This document shows positions 24,472-35,730 of a stretch of DNA of 64,000 bases, in pieces; the first letter of the stretch is position 1; each line of letters starts with the position of its first letter. This stretch comes from Varroa destructor (taxonomy: Eukaryota > Arthropoda > Arachnida > Mesostigmata > Varroidae). Location of the stretch: NCBI RefSeq assembly GCF_002443255.2, contig NW_019211457.1, positions 47,725,043 to 47,789,042 on the forward strand. Direction: 5' to 3'. The translations under genes and the position numbers were made by a program. Under the pieces are notes generated by a model. The model saw only the letters and a program-made list of their open reading frames with translations, was not told the DNA's origin and did not search any database.

Positions 24472-24792
24472 CTAGTAGATGAACAACTTCGTCTGTGGAT
24501 GCTGAGCACGGCTCAGCCGAACGTTACCGTACCTTGAATACCAGGGAAGCTGCTGCACCTTTTGCCGACAAGAGCATTGTTTAGTATTAATTTTCAGCTT
24601 GAGCGAATATGCATGACTTTGTCGATAATGCTTACACAACACACATGCATTCACATAACGCGTTGCACAGTTGCTTGGAGCCAACGCATGAGCGTGGGCC
24701 AGGGGAGCAATTGGCAATACAGACATTAAAAGGAAAAAGAGCTCCGTTGAACATGATGACAATAGCTGAATAAAAGCGAAGTGCTGCTTCAT
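24472..24792 (-). CDS. Hypothetical small Cys-rich ORF with signal-peptide-like start
   Basis: A 106-codon frame starts at an ATG with A at -3 and an in-frame TGA shortly upstream, so the start is well defined. Residues 1-36 have a short polar start, a long hydrophobic core (about 17-30) and a small-residue AHAHA end that could be a signal-peptidase site. The remainder, about 70 residues, is basic and has five Cys (SNC, NACVLC, QCSC patterns). This is the layout of a small secreted protein, but I recognise no family. No TATA box, polyadenylation signal or splice sites are clear. An alternative frame (24632-24841) is also open and Cys-rich, which weakens the case. May be chance. Confidence 0.2.
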   Translation of the reverse strand: MKQHFAFIQLLSSCSTELFFLLMSVLPIAPLAHAHALAPSNCATRYVNACVLCKHYRQSHAYSLKLKINTKQCSCRQKVQQLPWYSRYGNVRLSRAQHPQTKLFIY

Positions 24793-24841
24793 CCTGCTGT
24801 TGTTCTCCGGAGCAAACCCTATCTTGATTCTTCATCCCCAA

Positions 24842-27440
24842 ATTTTTCTCTATGGAATCCTCAATTTGTGGACTGTCTTACACTTTTGTTCCTTGTCTGA
24901 CTTGTGCCACTGACTTGTTTGCTTTATTTCTCCGGCGCGAATCTCTTCAGGCACCTTGTTGTCGAAGTACTTGTTGTCCTTGATCTAACCGAATCGTTTC
25001 TCAGTCAGATCGCCATCACTCCATAATCATAACACTCCTGACTTACAGATCATAGCACGCTCGACAGTTACTAATAACTCCTATTGTAACTCGTGGCTCT
25101 ACATTCGCTTCCCGTACTGCTGCTGCGGGCCGTCCGTTTCCACGCTCCTGGATCGGTTACACTAGCACTATGGTTGGGATACAACCTATATGAGGATCGA
25201 TAACCTTTGTCTTGCATGATTACCAATAAAACTCTATTCAATAAAATCACCACATGATAATTTTAAAAACATTAGAGCTCCTTACGTTTTTTGTGCCTAT
25301 TCCATTGCCCTATTATTACTATTTTTTGAAATGTGTGCCCAGTATTTTCTTCAAAGAAGTCCTACTCTGGTTTAAATAAAATAACATCATATAAAGGCCC
25401 GCAAAGCATTTTTATTTTTTTTACGGAGGAAAATGTATATTGAGATGCGGCGGAGCAGTATTTTATAAAATAAATGACTTCATCGGTATTTTTTTGTCCA
25501 GCGAAACGCGGATACTAGATTTCGTGGATTCGTATTAGGCTATACTTGGTTGTAAAGTGGAAAGAGTAAAATGAGAATTAAGTATAGCTGTACGTTGGCA
25601 AAAAAAAAATATAAAATCACGCTTTTAAGACAAAATAAGTCAATGAAGATAGTTTTCATGTCGTATGGCTTCTAGCAAAAATAACAGACAAACAAAGTAG
25701 AATTGATCTAAACAATTTAACTACATCACAAGGTCGAATGGGTAGCTGACAGTGAGGCATGTGCCCTATAGGTGAAGAGAGCTAAATCAAGCACAAGGGT
25801 GAAGGTTTAGACGGTAAAAGAGGCTGTACACGATGTCTATTGTGGGCCATCGAGGGCCTTCTCTAGGGACTTCACCAACGGTACAAACCCAGTTTCATTG
25901 AGTAAATTGTTAGAGAGCAGAAGATCGAGGAAAGGATGACCAGTAGAGCAAGAAAGAAAATCTCGTTATTCCGCTAAATAAACTCTCTTCACTTGATAAT
26001 TTTTTTTCTGTTTCTTCCTTTGCTTTGATTGAAAGGTAGGTAGTAGGGAAACAAACAGAGGTAGTGACTAGGGATGGCAAGGAAAAGCTGAGCGCTGTGA
26101 GCGCAAGAACATCACCTTTCAAATAGACAAAAGAAAAAGCGTCGAAAATAAACACGAAAGAAGTAAAGAAGTCATCGTACTTAGTATTACTGGCAGCTAT
26201 TCACTGGCCTGTACCGCGTCAAGCAAAAGGCGTGTTCATAAGTAAAGCAATAAAACTGTGCTGCGAACATCCGTATACCCTTTAGAATTCGCGGTTCGTT
26301 GCCCGCCAGTAGTGTGAGTACGAAAAAAGTCGTTTAGGTTTTCGGGCTACTTCGCATAACATTGTAAAAACATTGATGAACTACATAGATATTATACATA
26401 GATAAGAAAGCTATGTATGAAAAACTATAAGTAGCGCGTGATACAGAGTTGTCATAAACTCTTTAGAAAGGCGAAATAAGTTTTAAAGAGACAAACTAGA
26501 GAGCCAAGACAGCATATGTTAGGATGAATTGATGCAACAATTGCTCTTAAAAAGTGCCGCCGGTTATTCCAAAGAGGTTTACTTAAAAAAGCAGAATCTG
26601 GTTTTATCAGGTCGGCTTGAGAGCAGGAAGTAAGGAAGGCTGATTGTTCCGTTACAGCCTCAGGGGTTCCGACGGGCTGCTGCACCAGTCAAGCAAAGAA
26701 TTCATCAAAAAATCCTTGCCGTCAGGAGGTGTGGGTGGTAGAAAGATTTTTGCGAATGTAGGATGCTATACGCTAAAACAGCTAATGTCAACCTCCGCAT
26801 TAATTTGGGTATTTGGCTGTTTATTTGTCTCTTGCCTTCTTATTATGTAGTTTCGAGTCGAATTATCAATGATTTCTGCTTTTTGTTTAGATAAAACGTT
26901 TCCCCACTGGAGTTCCTTATGTCCCTATTGGTATTCCTTTTATCGTTGAGATCACTCTTGGGCTTTATATTTATGACAACACCTATACACCGCTCACCGC
27001 TCAGTAGAAAAATGGGTAATTATAGTAATGCATCACATGCTGTTGAAAATAGACAGTTTCCAGAAGCGCGCATTTAAGCATAGATTTTTTTCCGTGAAGC
27101 GTTTTGTACGACTTTCTCTATTTTTGTTTTCAATGCCCTGTGTTTCGTTGTGGTCATGGTGACTAGGCCAGCAACTATTGAAAGAGTAATTTAAAGGATA
27201 ATTAATATAATCGGTAAGTTTGCACTGAGTAAGAAGATTCATTATCTCACATAGATAGATAAGATGCTTTGCTGACTTAACCTATTTTCTATTTTACATT
27301 TTTTCTACTAAGCCTGCTTATGACATATGGAAGTTACCGATCGGAGATACTAAGCCGATTATTTATATACCATAACCCTTGTAGGCGATGTAACTCGCTA
27401 GTAACACAATAAAAACGTACACCCTTACAGTAATACAATA
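24842..27440. other. No recognisable gene
   Basis: Several 60-80 codon frames (25071-25253 minus, 25910-26155 minus, 26452-26685 minus, 26644-26850 plus) are present without motif or context. The last ends in a hydrophobic segment that could be membrane-spanning, but nothing else supports it. Confidence 0.4.
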
Positions 27441-27449
27441 GCGTTGCGC

Positions 27450-27457
27450 TATAAATA
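27450..27457 (+). promoter_or_regulatory. Candidate TATA box
   Basis: TATAAATA lies about 30 bp upstream of where transcription would start (near 27480) and 39 bp upstream of the ATG of the following ORF. In AT-rich DNA such matches arise by chance. Here the flanks are relatively G+C rich, which makes it slightly more notable. Confidence 0.25.
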
Positions 27458-27488
27458 GGGTCTGCCGTTAAGAGAAGTGGATGTTTGA

Positions 27489-27755
27489 ATGGAAACGGCT
27501 TATATACCGATTTACACGTGTACTTGTACGAGCGGTTTAAAGATGGGTCGGAAAGAACTCTGCCGTGTCGGACAAGGAGCTCAAGGAATAATCGTGGGTA
27601 ATTATTTAGTGCACGTCAGCGAAGCAGGTACAACACACTTGGAGGCATTTTTGGCGGATGCAAACTTACTTATAATTACTAGAGATGATGGTTACGCGTT
27701 CGATAAGTGTTTCTTCATAAGAACAAATCAACCGGAGAGCATAGAATTGAGTTAG
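27489..27755 (+). CDS. Hypothetical 88-codon ORF behind a TATA-like box
   Basis: ATG-initiated frame with even amino-acid composition and a G+C content above its surroundings. The central part (GRKELCRVGQGAQGIIVGNY, then VHVSEAGTTHLEAFLADANL) would form strands and a helix. I do not recognise it. A TATA-like element precedes it; no clear polyadenylation signal follows. It could be a fragment of an eroded element or a chance ORF. Confidence 0.2.
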   Translation: METAYIPIYTCTCTSGLKMGRKELCRVGQGAQGIIVGNYLVHVSEAGTTHLEAFLADANLLIITRDDGYAFDKCFFIRTNQPESIELS

Positions 27756-28391
27756 GAAAAAAAAGTGTAACTCCTCTGCTCCAAGAGCAACTACAAGAGG
27801 ACAAAACCGCTTGTTAAGTTGAATCACCGACTCATTTAAAGAAGAACTCAGCTTCAATTAAACTAATTTGGTATTATCGCTGTTGAAACAAAAATAGCTG
27901 ACAGATCTGTGTCTATTACATATCTTCACCACTTAATTAATCTATTTGTTTAAAACAACTTATTTTTTTTTATATTTGTGTTACCAGCAAGGAAAGCGGA
28001 TCAGCGCGGACACAAAGACGATATCACTTATTACCCCAACGTGCGCTCGTCGATTTCACAAGAATATTGCTTTTGCGCAATATGGTTACATAGGCACTCA
28101 AAAGAACTGTTGTTGTATCATTCTCAGACTTCTTATAACTTTCACGTCTGTTTTAATATATTTGCAGTAGTTACTTATGAAAAGAGATAGGCTAGGCTAC
28201 CAAAGTAAAATAAGATTAAGTAAGCACGTTACATACACTTCTGTAGATAGAACTCACCTTTAATGACAGTTTTAGAGCGCGTTTACAGAAATCTGTCGAT
28301 TCTGATACAGTTTCGTTATATTCTTCTATTATTCAGCTTTCTGTAGTAGGTCTGCGTTGGGATAACAATGGTGATATTCCGAGCGACACCA

Positions 28392-28452
28392 TCACTTTTG
28401 TGACTATGCAATTCTCTTTAGATATTCGAAACTGCACCAATCACAAAAGTGA
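28392..28452. repeat. 12-bp inverted repeat
   Basis: TCACTTTTGTGA (28392-28403) and its exact reverse complement TCACAAAAGTGA (28441-28452) are separated by 37 nt. A GATATTCC motif lies on the outer side of both arms as a direct repeat. Small stem-loop of unknown role. Confidence 0.65.
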
Positions 28453-28599
28453 GATATTCCTTCTCGGTGAGCGCAGAACTGCGCTGCACCGCTTTTCTTC
28501 CTTTTTGATGCCTCTTTGTTTCCAATGTTGGGGGCAGAACGTCGAACTGAGCTATAAGGGGCTGGTGGGGCTATGCTGTGCTAGACGTTTGTATTTTAA

Positions 28600-29300
28600 G
28601 GAGACTGAAATTGCGCAAACAGGTATGCAGGGAGGGGGAACCGACCATACGGACAAGTAGGGTAGAACGGAGTCTTGTGGACTCTTGCGAATTCTTGTGG
28701 AATAAAGAGAAAGAGCAGGCGAGAAAAAGGAAGAGGAACAATTGAACAGGATGACGAAGGCAGGCGAGAGACAAAACGGACAGACAACGAGGCAATCATG
28801 CGGAGAATCTCACGCGAAAAAGGGCGCACGGGACAAGGCAGAAACTCCAGGTATGAGGTAATCGTTGTTCCTTCGTCCTTCCTTTTGCTTACCTGCCCCT
28901 CGACTCTTTTTACCTTCGTGCCACGGAACCTCTAACCACGGATCTGTCTTTTTTCCCTCTCGCTTCCATTCGAACTTTTTTCTGTCCCTTGAGAATTGTT
29001 CTCCGCGTCCAAGTGCAAGGTGGCACCGTGGCACCACTCCCTTTCCGATTCGGCGTCTGCCTTTTTGTCTCTCTATTTTATCCTCCTCCCTAGTTTCTTA
29101 ACTTTCAATCAGACCCCAGTTACTTTCTGGCATTTTGTGTTTTGTCGTTCGTCACTGTCAGCTCATATAGCCGTCTTTCGGTGTTGTCTACGATTTCGGC
29201 TGTTACTGCTATTGCTACTACTTCATATTCTGCCATCAACCACACGAACCTATCATACACGACCGACCACATCCTCACGTTCTGTTCGAATTTAAAAAAA
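28600..29300. other. Strand-asymmetric block: purine-rich then pyrimidine-rich
   Basis: From about 28610 to 28860 the plus strand is dominated by A and G (AAAAGGAAGAGG-type runs). From about 28865 to 29130 it turns abruptly to C and T. G+C is higher than in the flanks. Overlapping open frames on both strands (for example 28571-28829 minus, 28865-29101 plus) follow from this skew, and I do not call them genes. The two halves are loosely complementary and could pair. Confidence 0.5.
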
Positions 29301-32300
29301 AGATTTCAAAGACCTAATATTATTACAGGTGTCTCCATTGATGAACGATCCGAATGATTCCCTTCTCCAACCAGTGGCAGCGTTTCATCCGTTGGGTCTA
29401 GTACATTCTGTCGCTTAAGAATGCTTATTTTGTCATGTATAGTGCATAAATGCGAAGCTCAGCATTCAGCGTTTGTATCGGTGGCATCAACAACATTGGT
29501 TTCAATGATGGGCGTATGTGCAGAAATTTAATAGGCCCATGAGTTTCTTAAGTAAGAGCAATCTTTTAAAACCACGCATATTGCATAGATATTCTTTTAA
29601 GAGTATCTCAATGCTGTATTTTATTTTACAATGAATTGGACTGTCTTTGCGCTATCTTGGCTTTCCTTCATTTTATTCGGGTCGACAACCATAAAACTAA
29701 CTCAACAGATGTATTTCTTTGACATAAACAGTGCATGAGTGCTCTTGTATTTACGGGCTTAAGTAAAAGCAGAAGGGTGCTCAAAATGCTTGGTATTTAA
29801 TAAGATCTGAACAGAAAAGTATAGTAAAGTTTTATTAAGTTAAAACCCATCATAATGTTGACGATACTACTGGTTATTGTTCAGTAGGTTATATGGCGCC
29901 AAAAACTGCTGATCGTTCTTCATTTATACAAATTTGATAACCGCGTGACATTCTGCGACTCAAATGGTAGTAACTACCAGCATGGATTGGCAAAGGTACT
30001 ATTATTAGAATTTCTTGCCTATTTCTCTGTTTTATGAACAAGCGCAGTAAACTCGCGGTGAAGTAAGGCATTTTGGTATAATAAAAGTGTAACGGAACAC
30101 CGGATGCCACTGATTGCGCATGCCGACTGTCACAGATTAAAGATAAACATGAACATTAGGGAGTGATGAGTATTTGCTAAAGACAGTAGACGGTAACTAA
30201 CAGAGAGGAAGGCTGTAAGTAGATAACTATAAAATTTGAGGTCTTTCTGAAGTATAGATCATCCAAAGCTGCTTGCTGTTCTATTTTCTGCACTTGATTT
30301 AATACAAACCTAAGGTTAAATAGGAGAACAGCCGCTGTCAATCATCGGGTAATACGGAAGCCCGCTAAGTTAGATAGACATTATTCCCATTTAGACAAAC
30401 AATAGCAGCAATGCGTTCAAGATAGTATATATCAGATATATAATATGTGGGCAAGCCTGCGTTAAATCAATCAGACAAGAAGTCAATCTTTTCAGAGCGT
30501 TTAAATCCTTGGTTTTTTGTGGTAGTATATTGAAAAAAAAGCATCCTCTAATAATAATATGCATTTGTGGAAAGCCCTGCCAGGCTAGCAGTAGAGACTT
30601 AAGACACGAAACATTCCTCTAGGCATGAGTCAGCCTGTGCGCAGTCATAGTTGATGAACTTGGTACTTTATCGTTCCAAACATCTCTCAGTAACAATTGT
30701 GAAAATATGTATTTAAGCTAACAACATTTGGCATTATTGTTGGCAGCTTAAATATGGTCTCGACGGTAAGTACAAAAAAGAGCCAAAGCATTTGTGCACA
30801 CATGCTAAAAAGTATTTCTTGTAAACTCGTCGATTTTAAACCCATAAAAAATAAAGAAGAGTTCTGGTTGGTCAATTTTACGCTAACTTGCGGTAAATTT
30901 GTGCGGAGCCGTGACCCTTTACTCTTGGTCAATGTTACTTTTAAAGGTGTATGACTGTATGAGGGTTTATGCTATGATTGGAAAAAAGAAAGAAAAAACA
31001 TGCGCTTATAGAAAACATTCGAGCCTTCTGCTAGCGAAATAATTGTAGTTTTAAGAAAATTGTTGTTGATTTTCCATTGTTGTGACGCGGATGAGTGCAT
31101 CATTAATATTTGAGAGCAAAGCGATTATTTAATTTGACTATCGGATTATGTTACAATAGATGTTTCGAAGTGTGGGTGTATCCGAATAATATTTAAGTAA
31201 AATTATTGTAATTCTAATTTTATCGTTTCCCTTCGCATGATCTATCTTTGCTACGAAGTTGATTTTGCTCTGTTTTCTTTGAAAGTAGTGAATAAACTGC
31301 GAAGCGAAGGTAATTTAATAAAATTAATAATATGAATAACTCTGGCTGTATTCTTGACGGAGATATGTGCTAGGGGTAACCCATACCATGCAAAGGATAC
31401 AATAAGCTAAAGAGGCTGCAAGCTGAAGCGTCAGCCAATCCTAACTACTGGGACGTCCGCTCGTCCTCATTTCGGGAGCCACTGTAAGCTTTCAGCCGAC
31501 TCCAAAGATTTGCCCATTTGAGAAGTTGGATGCAATATACGCGACCCTCTCAGCCACTTGAAAAACCAGCTAAGTCATGTTAGTAGGCGAGAAGAAAAAA
31601 ACAAAAAGACGCAAGATGAAGGACCTTGAAACAGGGAAAGGAGGGAAATATATATATAAGTAAGGTATACAATTAGTAAGAGTACAAGCTACAGTGAGAG
31701 GTCGCTAAATACGTTATTGATTGATTATACATGTACTCTCGAGTTAGTGCTGTTCGTATTAATTTGCCGATGTTAAGGGTGGCTGTCCTTATTCTGTACG
31801 CTTTCTAGGTTGATTTTTGTTATGTGTTTAAAATGTCAGAATAAGTGTAGTATTTATTGTGTTTTGCAATGCATCTTTGAAAGATGATGTCGTATTTTTA
31901 ATTAATGTGTTATACAAAAAACTGTATTAAATAGACTATTATTGACCAGAGACTCTTGGAAATTTTTGTATAATAAATTCCGCATCCAGAGTAGACTTCG
32001 TTCTTGCAATCCATATAAGAGTATTACATCAAGTATAACCTACCGACTTGCATGTCAGACATCGATGATTTTTTGCTTAGGACAGATTAATGTATTTAAT
32101 TTTTACAGTAAGGAAGATGGCGCTAAATATGATTAAAACAGAGGAGAAATATTGCTGTAGTTGCGTTGTAACTCAAAGTCTCATCACAGGACGTTCTTTC
32201 CGTGGTTTGAGCTGCTAGCGTCTTACAAATATAAGGGGCGCCATGCCTTGTAGTGCACTTCCTGGATTTGGTACTGCCTGCAGGCGTTAACACTTAGGTC

Positions 32301-33810
32301 TGGACGACGAAGCGTATGATAAAGGGCATTTTCACTCAAAAATTTTGTGTGTTGGTACGTTCCAAAGCTAACCAGTTTTAGGCTGATACGTGGGTTGTTC
32401 ACAGCCAATATCATATGCAACCGTCAGTGGCGAAATGCAGAGAGATTGGAAAGTTGCGTAGTGCGTTCCCTGCATGACATTGATGTTAATATCGTCATAT
32501 CGTAGACATCATCATATATCTTATAGCCCCATTGTACCACTCACAAACAGCCGTCTTATCTCGTAGCCCTTTCCAACCTTCAGAATCCACTTTCCTAGTT
32601 GATCAACGCCTACTCAAAGAGCCACGCATCCGGGAAGCAGGCAGTCATTCTCGCACCAGCAGCAAGCCGTTCGTCTTCTGTTCTTAACATTACCACCGAC
32701 ATCCTTCGCTGTCGCGAACCGAGGAAGCTTGGTTTAATCTACTTGCAAATTTGCCAAATAAGGCTCGACGACCCATTTTTTCCACATTTTGTCCACAAGA
32801 CACTGCGACAACAAAAAGCAGGAGGAAAGGCTCTTATTGTCCCGAGGAGAGCAGCGCTTCGACTGAGGGATGCTTCCGTTATCTAAAGGATTCATTGCAC
32901 TACAGACATCACAAAGCTTTTTTCTGAGCGTTCTGTTATTTAAAAAAGAAGCCGAACACTACAAGAGAGCACTCGCCGTGATGTTTGCGAGGCGACAGAG
33001 GAAAAGTCTACCACTCGCCGAAGATTTTAGCTGTTTGGTGCATATAGTGGCGCGGAAACTAAGGGGTTGACGCGTCCCATTGCCCTATTTGCAGCTTTTG
33101 GAAAAAAAGAGTGACCTATTTCCGGATACCTTCTATTATAATTATCGATAACGCGAGTAATTTAGTTGGACCTACAGGCCTGACAATAAACTGCTCATTT
33201 CAGCGCTTGGGCCCCCTTTTTGTGAGGTAATGCATGCGTTACGGTATAATAAACTTATACTCTCAGTAAAATACAAAGTGCGTTTAATCCTTTAGAAAAG
33301 AGTCATAAAATTAACTTTTATGATAGAGTACATCTTAAGTAATTTTAAAAAGCTATTTTGTTATTAGTGTTTTCGTGGGCAAGCTTGTCACAGAATCCTA
33401 AAGGCATGAATATTTACGCTAGGGGATTATTCTTCTGGTAAGGAACGCTGATTGCTTGAAAAATAGAACCGCTTGCTATTATAAACGTGCCTTCATGTTT
33501 GACTCACGAATAATTATGACTGCGAGGCGGTCCAAAACCGCTATCACCTAGAAGCTGAGATCCCCCTATGATTTGCCGCACAAGTTTAAGACACAGCTTC
33601 AATCCATCAACCTTTTATTATTAAATAATTTTTTTTTATATATACTGAACTTAGCCCGCAAGGTCTTACTTGTCTTTGGTGTCTTTGCGGTCTTTGGGGA
33701 GCAAACACCCTAAACTATATTACAAAGAACCTTCCATTATATTGTCAAGTCTCCCTTGAGGCAAAGCACGTGAGAACCCTTTACGAAAAATTCAAGACAT
33801 TCTGTACTAG
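29301..33810. other. No recognisable gene
   Basis: AT-rich, with one G+C-elevated patch at 32590-33070. There two consecutive plus frames (32599-32886 and 32870-33070) and a third frame are largely open. No motif recognised. Confidence 0.4.
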
Positions 33811-33814
33811 AGGG

Positions 33815-33832
33815 GCATCACAAATGTGATGC
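33815..33832. repeat. 18-bp near-perfect palindrome
   Basis: GCATCACA and TGTGATGC flank two central A residues. It lies about 170 bp upstream of the mariner relic; no link to it can be shown. Confidence 0.7.
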
Positions 33833-33989
33833 GTGACAGCTCCTCCGGGTATGTATCAGTATAGACGACCATTGCAGTGCAGTTAACAAAGACGGAGAAT
33901 GACCGGCTGTTGCCGAGATTGACAGAGGTTGTGGTCCGCCCTCGTGTCTTATCTTTGATTCTAACGCCAAAATGGATTTACTGTTTATA

Positions 33990-34560
33990 AAGCTTTAGTG
34001 AACAGGTGGCTCAAATATTTTGAACGCGCACAGGAACCTATCAAAGACGATCTTCATCGTAAAAGGCCTATGGCAACAATCATAGGCAAGAACATGGAGC
34101 TCCTTACGGTTTTCTTCCAACGTCAGGGAATCGTTCATCATAAGTTCATACAAGTACCAAGGAAAGCTATAAAGAAGTTTTAAAAAGCTTGCGTGACTCT
34201 GGCCGACGCAGAAGACTAGAACTGTGGCTCGACAAGGGTTGGGTCCTTCATCACGACAATACAAAGGCCCTCGCTTTACCACTCTTACAGAAGTTTTTGC
34301 GGAAAACTCGATGTGTATGTTGGTCCAACCCCGTATTCACCGAACCTAGTTCCCTTCGACTGAAGAAAAAACGTTTCGGAAAATAATAGAGAAATCTTTA
34401 AACAACCTGAAGGCTATACCGAAGCTAAATTTTGAAAAGTGTTTTAAAGATTGAAGATACAATTGGCATTCGATCCCTTCGAAGGAGCAACTTGAATTGG
34501 GATTAAATATATACTTATCAATCTGGATTAAACGACGCATTAATCTTTGAACAGGGGTTA
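33990..34560 (+). pseudogene. Decayed mariner transposase (mauritiana-like) with internal deletion
   Basis: Frame 33998-34183 opens with the end of the DNA-binding region (NRWLKYFERAQEPIKDD, HRKRP), normally RWxxxFxxGRxxxxDDxRSGRP. It then jumps directly to LLTVFFQRQGIVHHKF of the catalytic core. The intervening segment, which carries the first catalytic Asp (DETW block), is absent. After a one-base shift, frame 34189-34386 gives LRDSGRRRRLELW and WVLHHDN (34249-34260, second Asp kept). In another frame the third block reads PYSPNLVPFD, with Asp changed to Asn. A C-terminal LKAIPKLNFEKCFKD-like segment lies near 34415-34455. The missing core segment, shifts and stops make it inactive. No terminal inverted repeats identified. 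Confidence 0.85.
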
Positions 34561-34563
34561 CAT

Positions 34564-34600
34564 ATATACACACACACACACATATTTATATATATACTTT
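34564..34600. repeat. CA/TA microsatellite
   Basis: (CA)7 at 34569-34582 embedded in TA-rich sequence, at the 3' edge of the mariner relic. Confidence 0.95.
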
Positions 34601-34789
34601 CAGTTTTGTCTTTAACGTTTCCTTTTCTTTTTATATGTAAACGGTGTGCTACTATATACCATTCAAAAGTACTTTCTTTTCTCAGTCAGTATACTGCAGT
34701 TGTAGTGAAGGGAATTTTATGTCGGGTTTAGGCTCCAAAGGCGGAGGTTTTAGGTGAAAAAAATCCATATTCGACACGTACTCTGTTCT

Positions 34790-35730
34790 GTGTTTTCTCG
34801 ATGTCAGATGGCTATTGAAGCAGCATTTATGCCATGCGCAGAGGCAACTCTATAACGGAAGGGACTGCTTAAAGCTGATTTGCAAAGTTCAAGACTCGCG
34901 CCCTGGAAGCAGAGGATGTACACCAATCGGTCATTTGAGATCAATGAAGACATACTGAAGGCATCTTTGAAGGAGGAGGAAAGATTCGTAAATTGGCAAA
35001 GAAATGAACTGCAGTCTTATGACTATAAATAAGCACCTCAAATCTAGGAGATTTACTTAAATATTAGAAGCTTAGGTGCTCTATGAGCTGAGTGTACGTT
35101 ACAAAGAAATATGCCTTTTCACTGCTTTTTACGTCTAGCCTAGCATCGACCAACACGCAGTTACAGTGATAGGTTTCTATATGGAATTATAACCAGCGAC
35201 AAGAAATGGTGTCTCCGCGCCGGAAGGAGCCGGTAACCACGGAAGGTACATCTAAGCCTATAGTTAACCCATCTAAAGGACACGATTATTTACATTAGTA
35301 AAGCCGAAAGTGTCTTATACACATAGAAATGTTCGAGGAGAAAGCGAACGAGGATTTGTATATTGCCCAGCTGCATTGCAATCCTATAGAAAATACTTGA
35401 TAGATGGTTAAAAGTTATCCTTTTCCACGGCAGTGCCTGACCATGCATAACACAGATTGTGAAGGATGCCATGCAAGAGCCTATATGGGAGAATCTTTGT
35501 GTCCACTGTGCTACGGAAACCCCGCTTCGACGGATTAAGACCTTCTCCAGTCACTCGCAAACGAAACTAGTACCCGTACATTCGAGAATGAAGAAAGCCT
35601 CAAAACCTTGCTGTACGAGATCTTTAACACCTAACTTAAGAATTTCTGTCGAGAAAGGACGAATAAATTGATTAGCATATGAGAAGGGGTCATAAAGAGT
35701 AATGGTGCATACATAATAAATGAATTTATT
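34790..35730 (+). pseudogene. Decayed mariner transposase (cecropia/irritans-like), near full extent
   Basis: Fragments cover most of a mariner transposase in order, with frequent frame changes. An N-terminal FAKFKTRALEAEDV segment is followed by an EDILKA-like helix (34880-34980), a hinge resembling the WVPHEL region (35080-35120), and an IWNYNQRQE stretch where DEKWxLYxN is expected (35190). Next comes an LYIAQLHCN segment (35350-35380, normally YxxQLxxL). The second catalytic block is FHGSA, stop, PC (35424-35444) in place of HDNARPH. The C-terminal part is DLLQSLANETSTRTFENEES (about 35538-35600) and ends near 35725. At least two catalytic positions are lost. The orientation matches the preceding mariner, but the subfamily signature differs, so they are separate insertions. 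Confidence 0.75.

Noticed and set aside
28571..29357. Cluster of overlapping 70-99 codon ORFs as a small-gene cluster
   Set aside because: They follow from the purine/pyrimidine skew, and the translations are low-complexity Leu/Ser/Phe or Arg/Lys/Glu.
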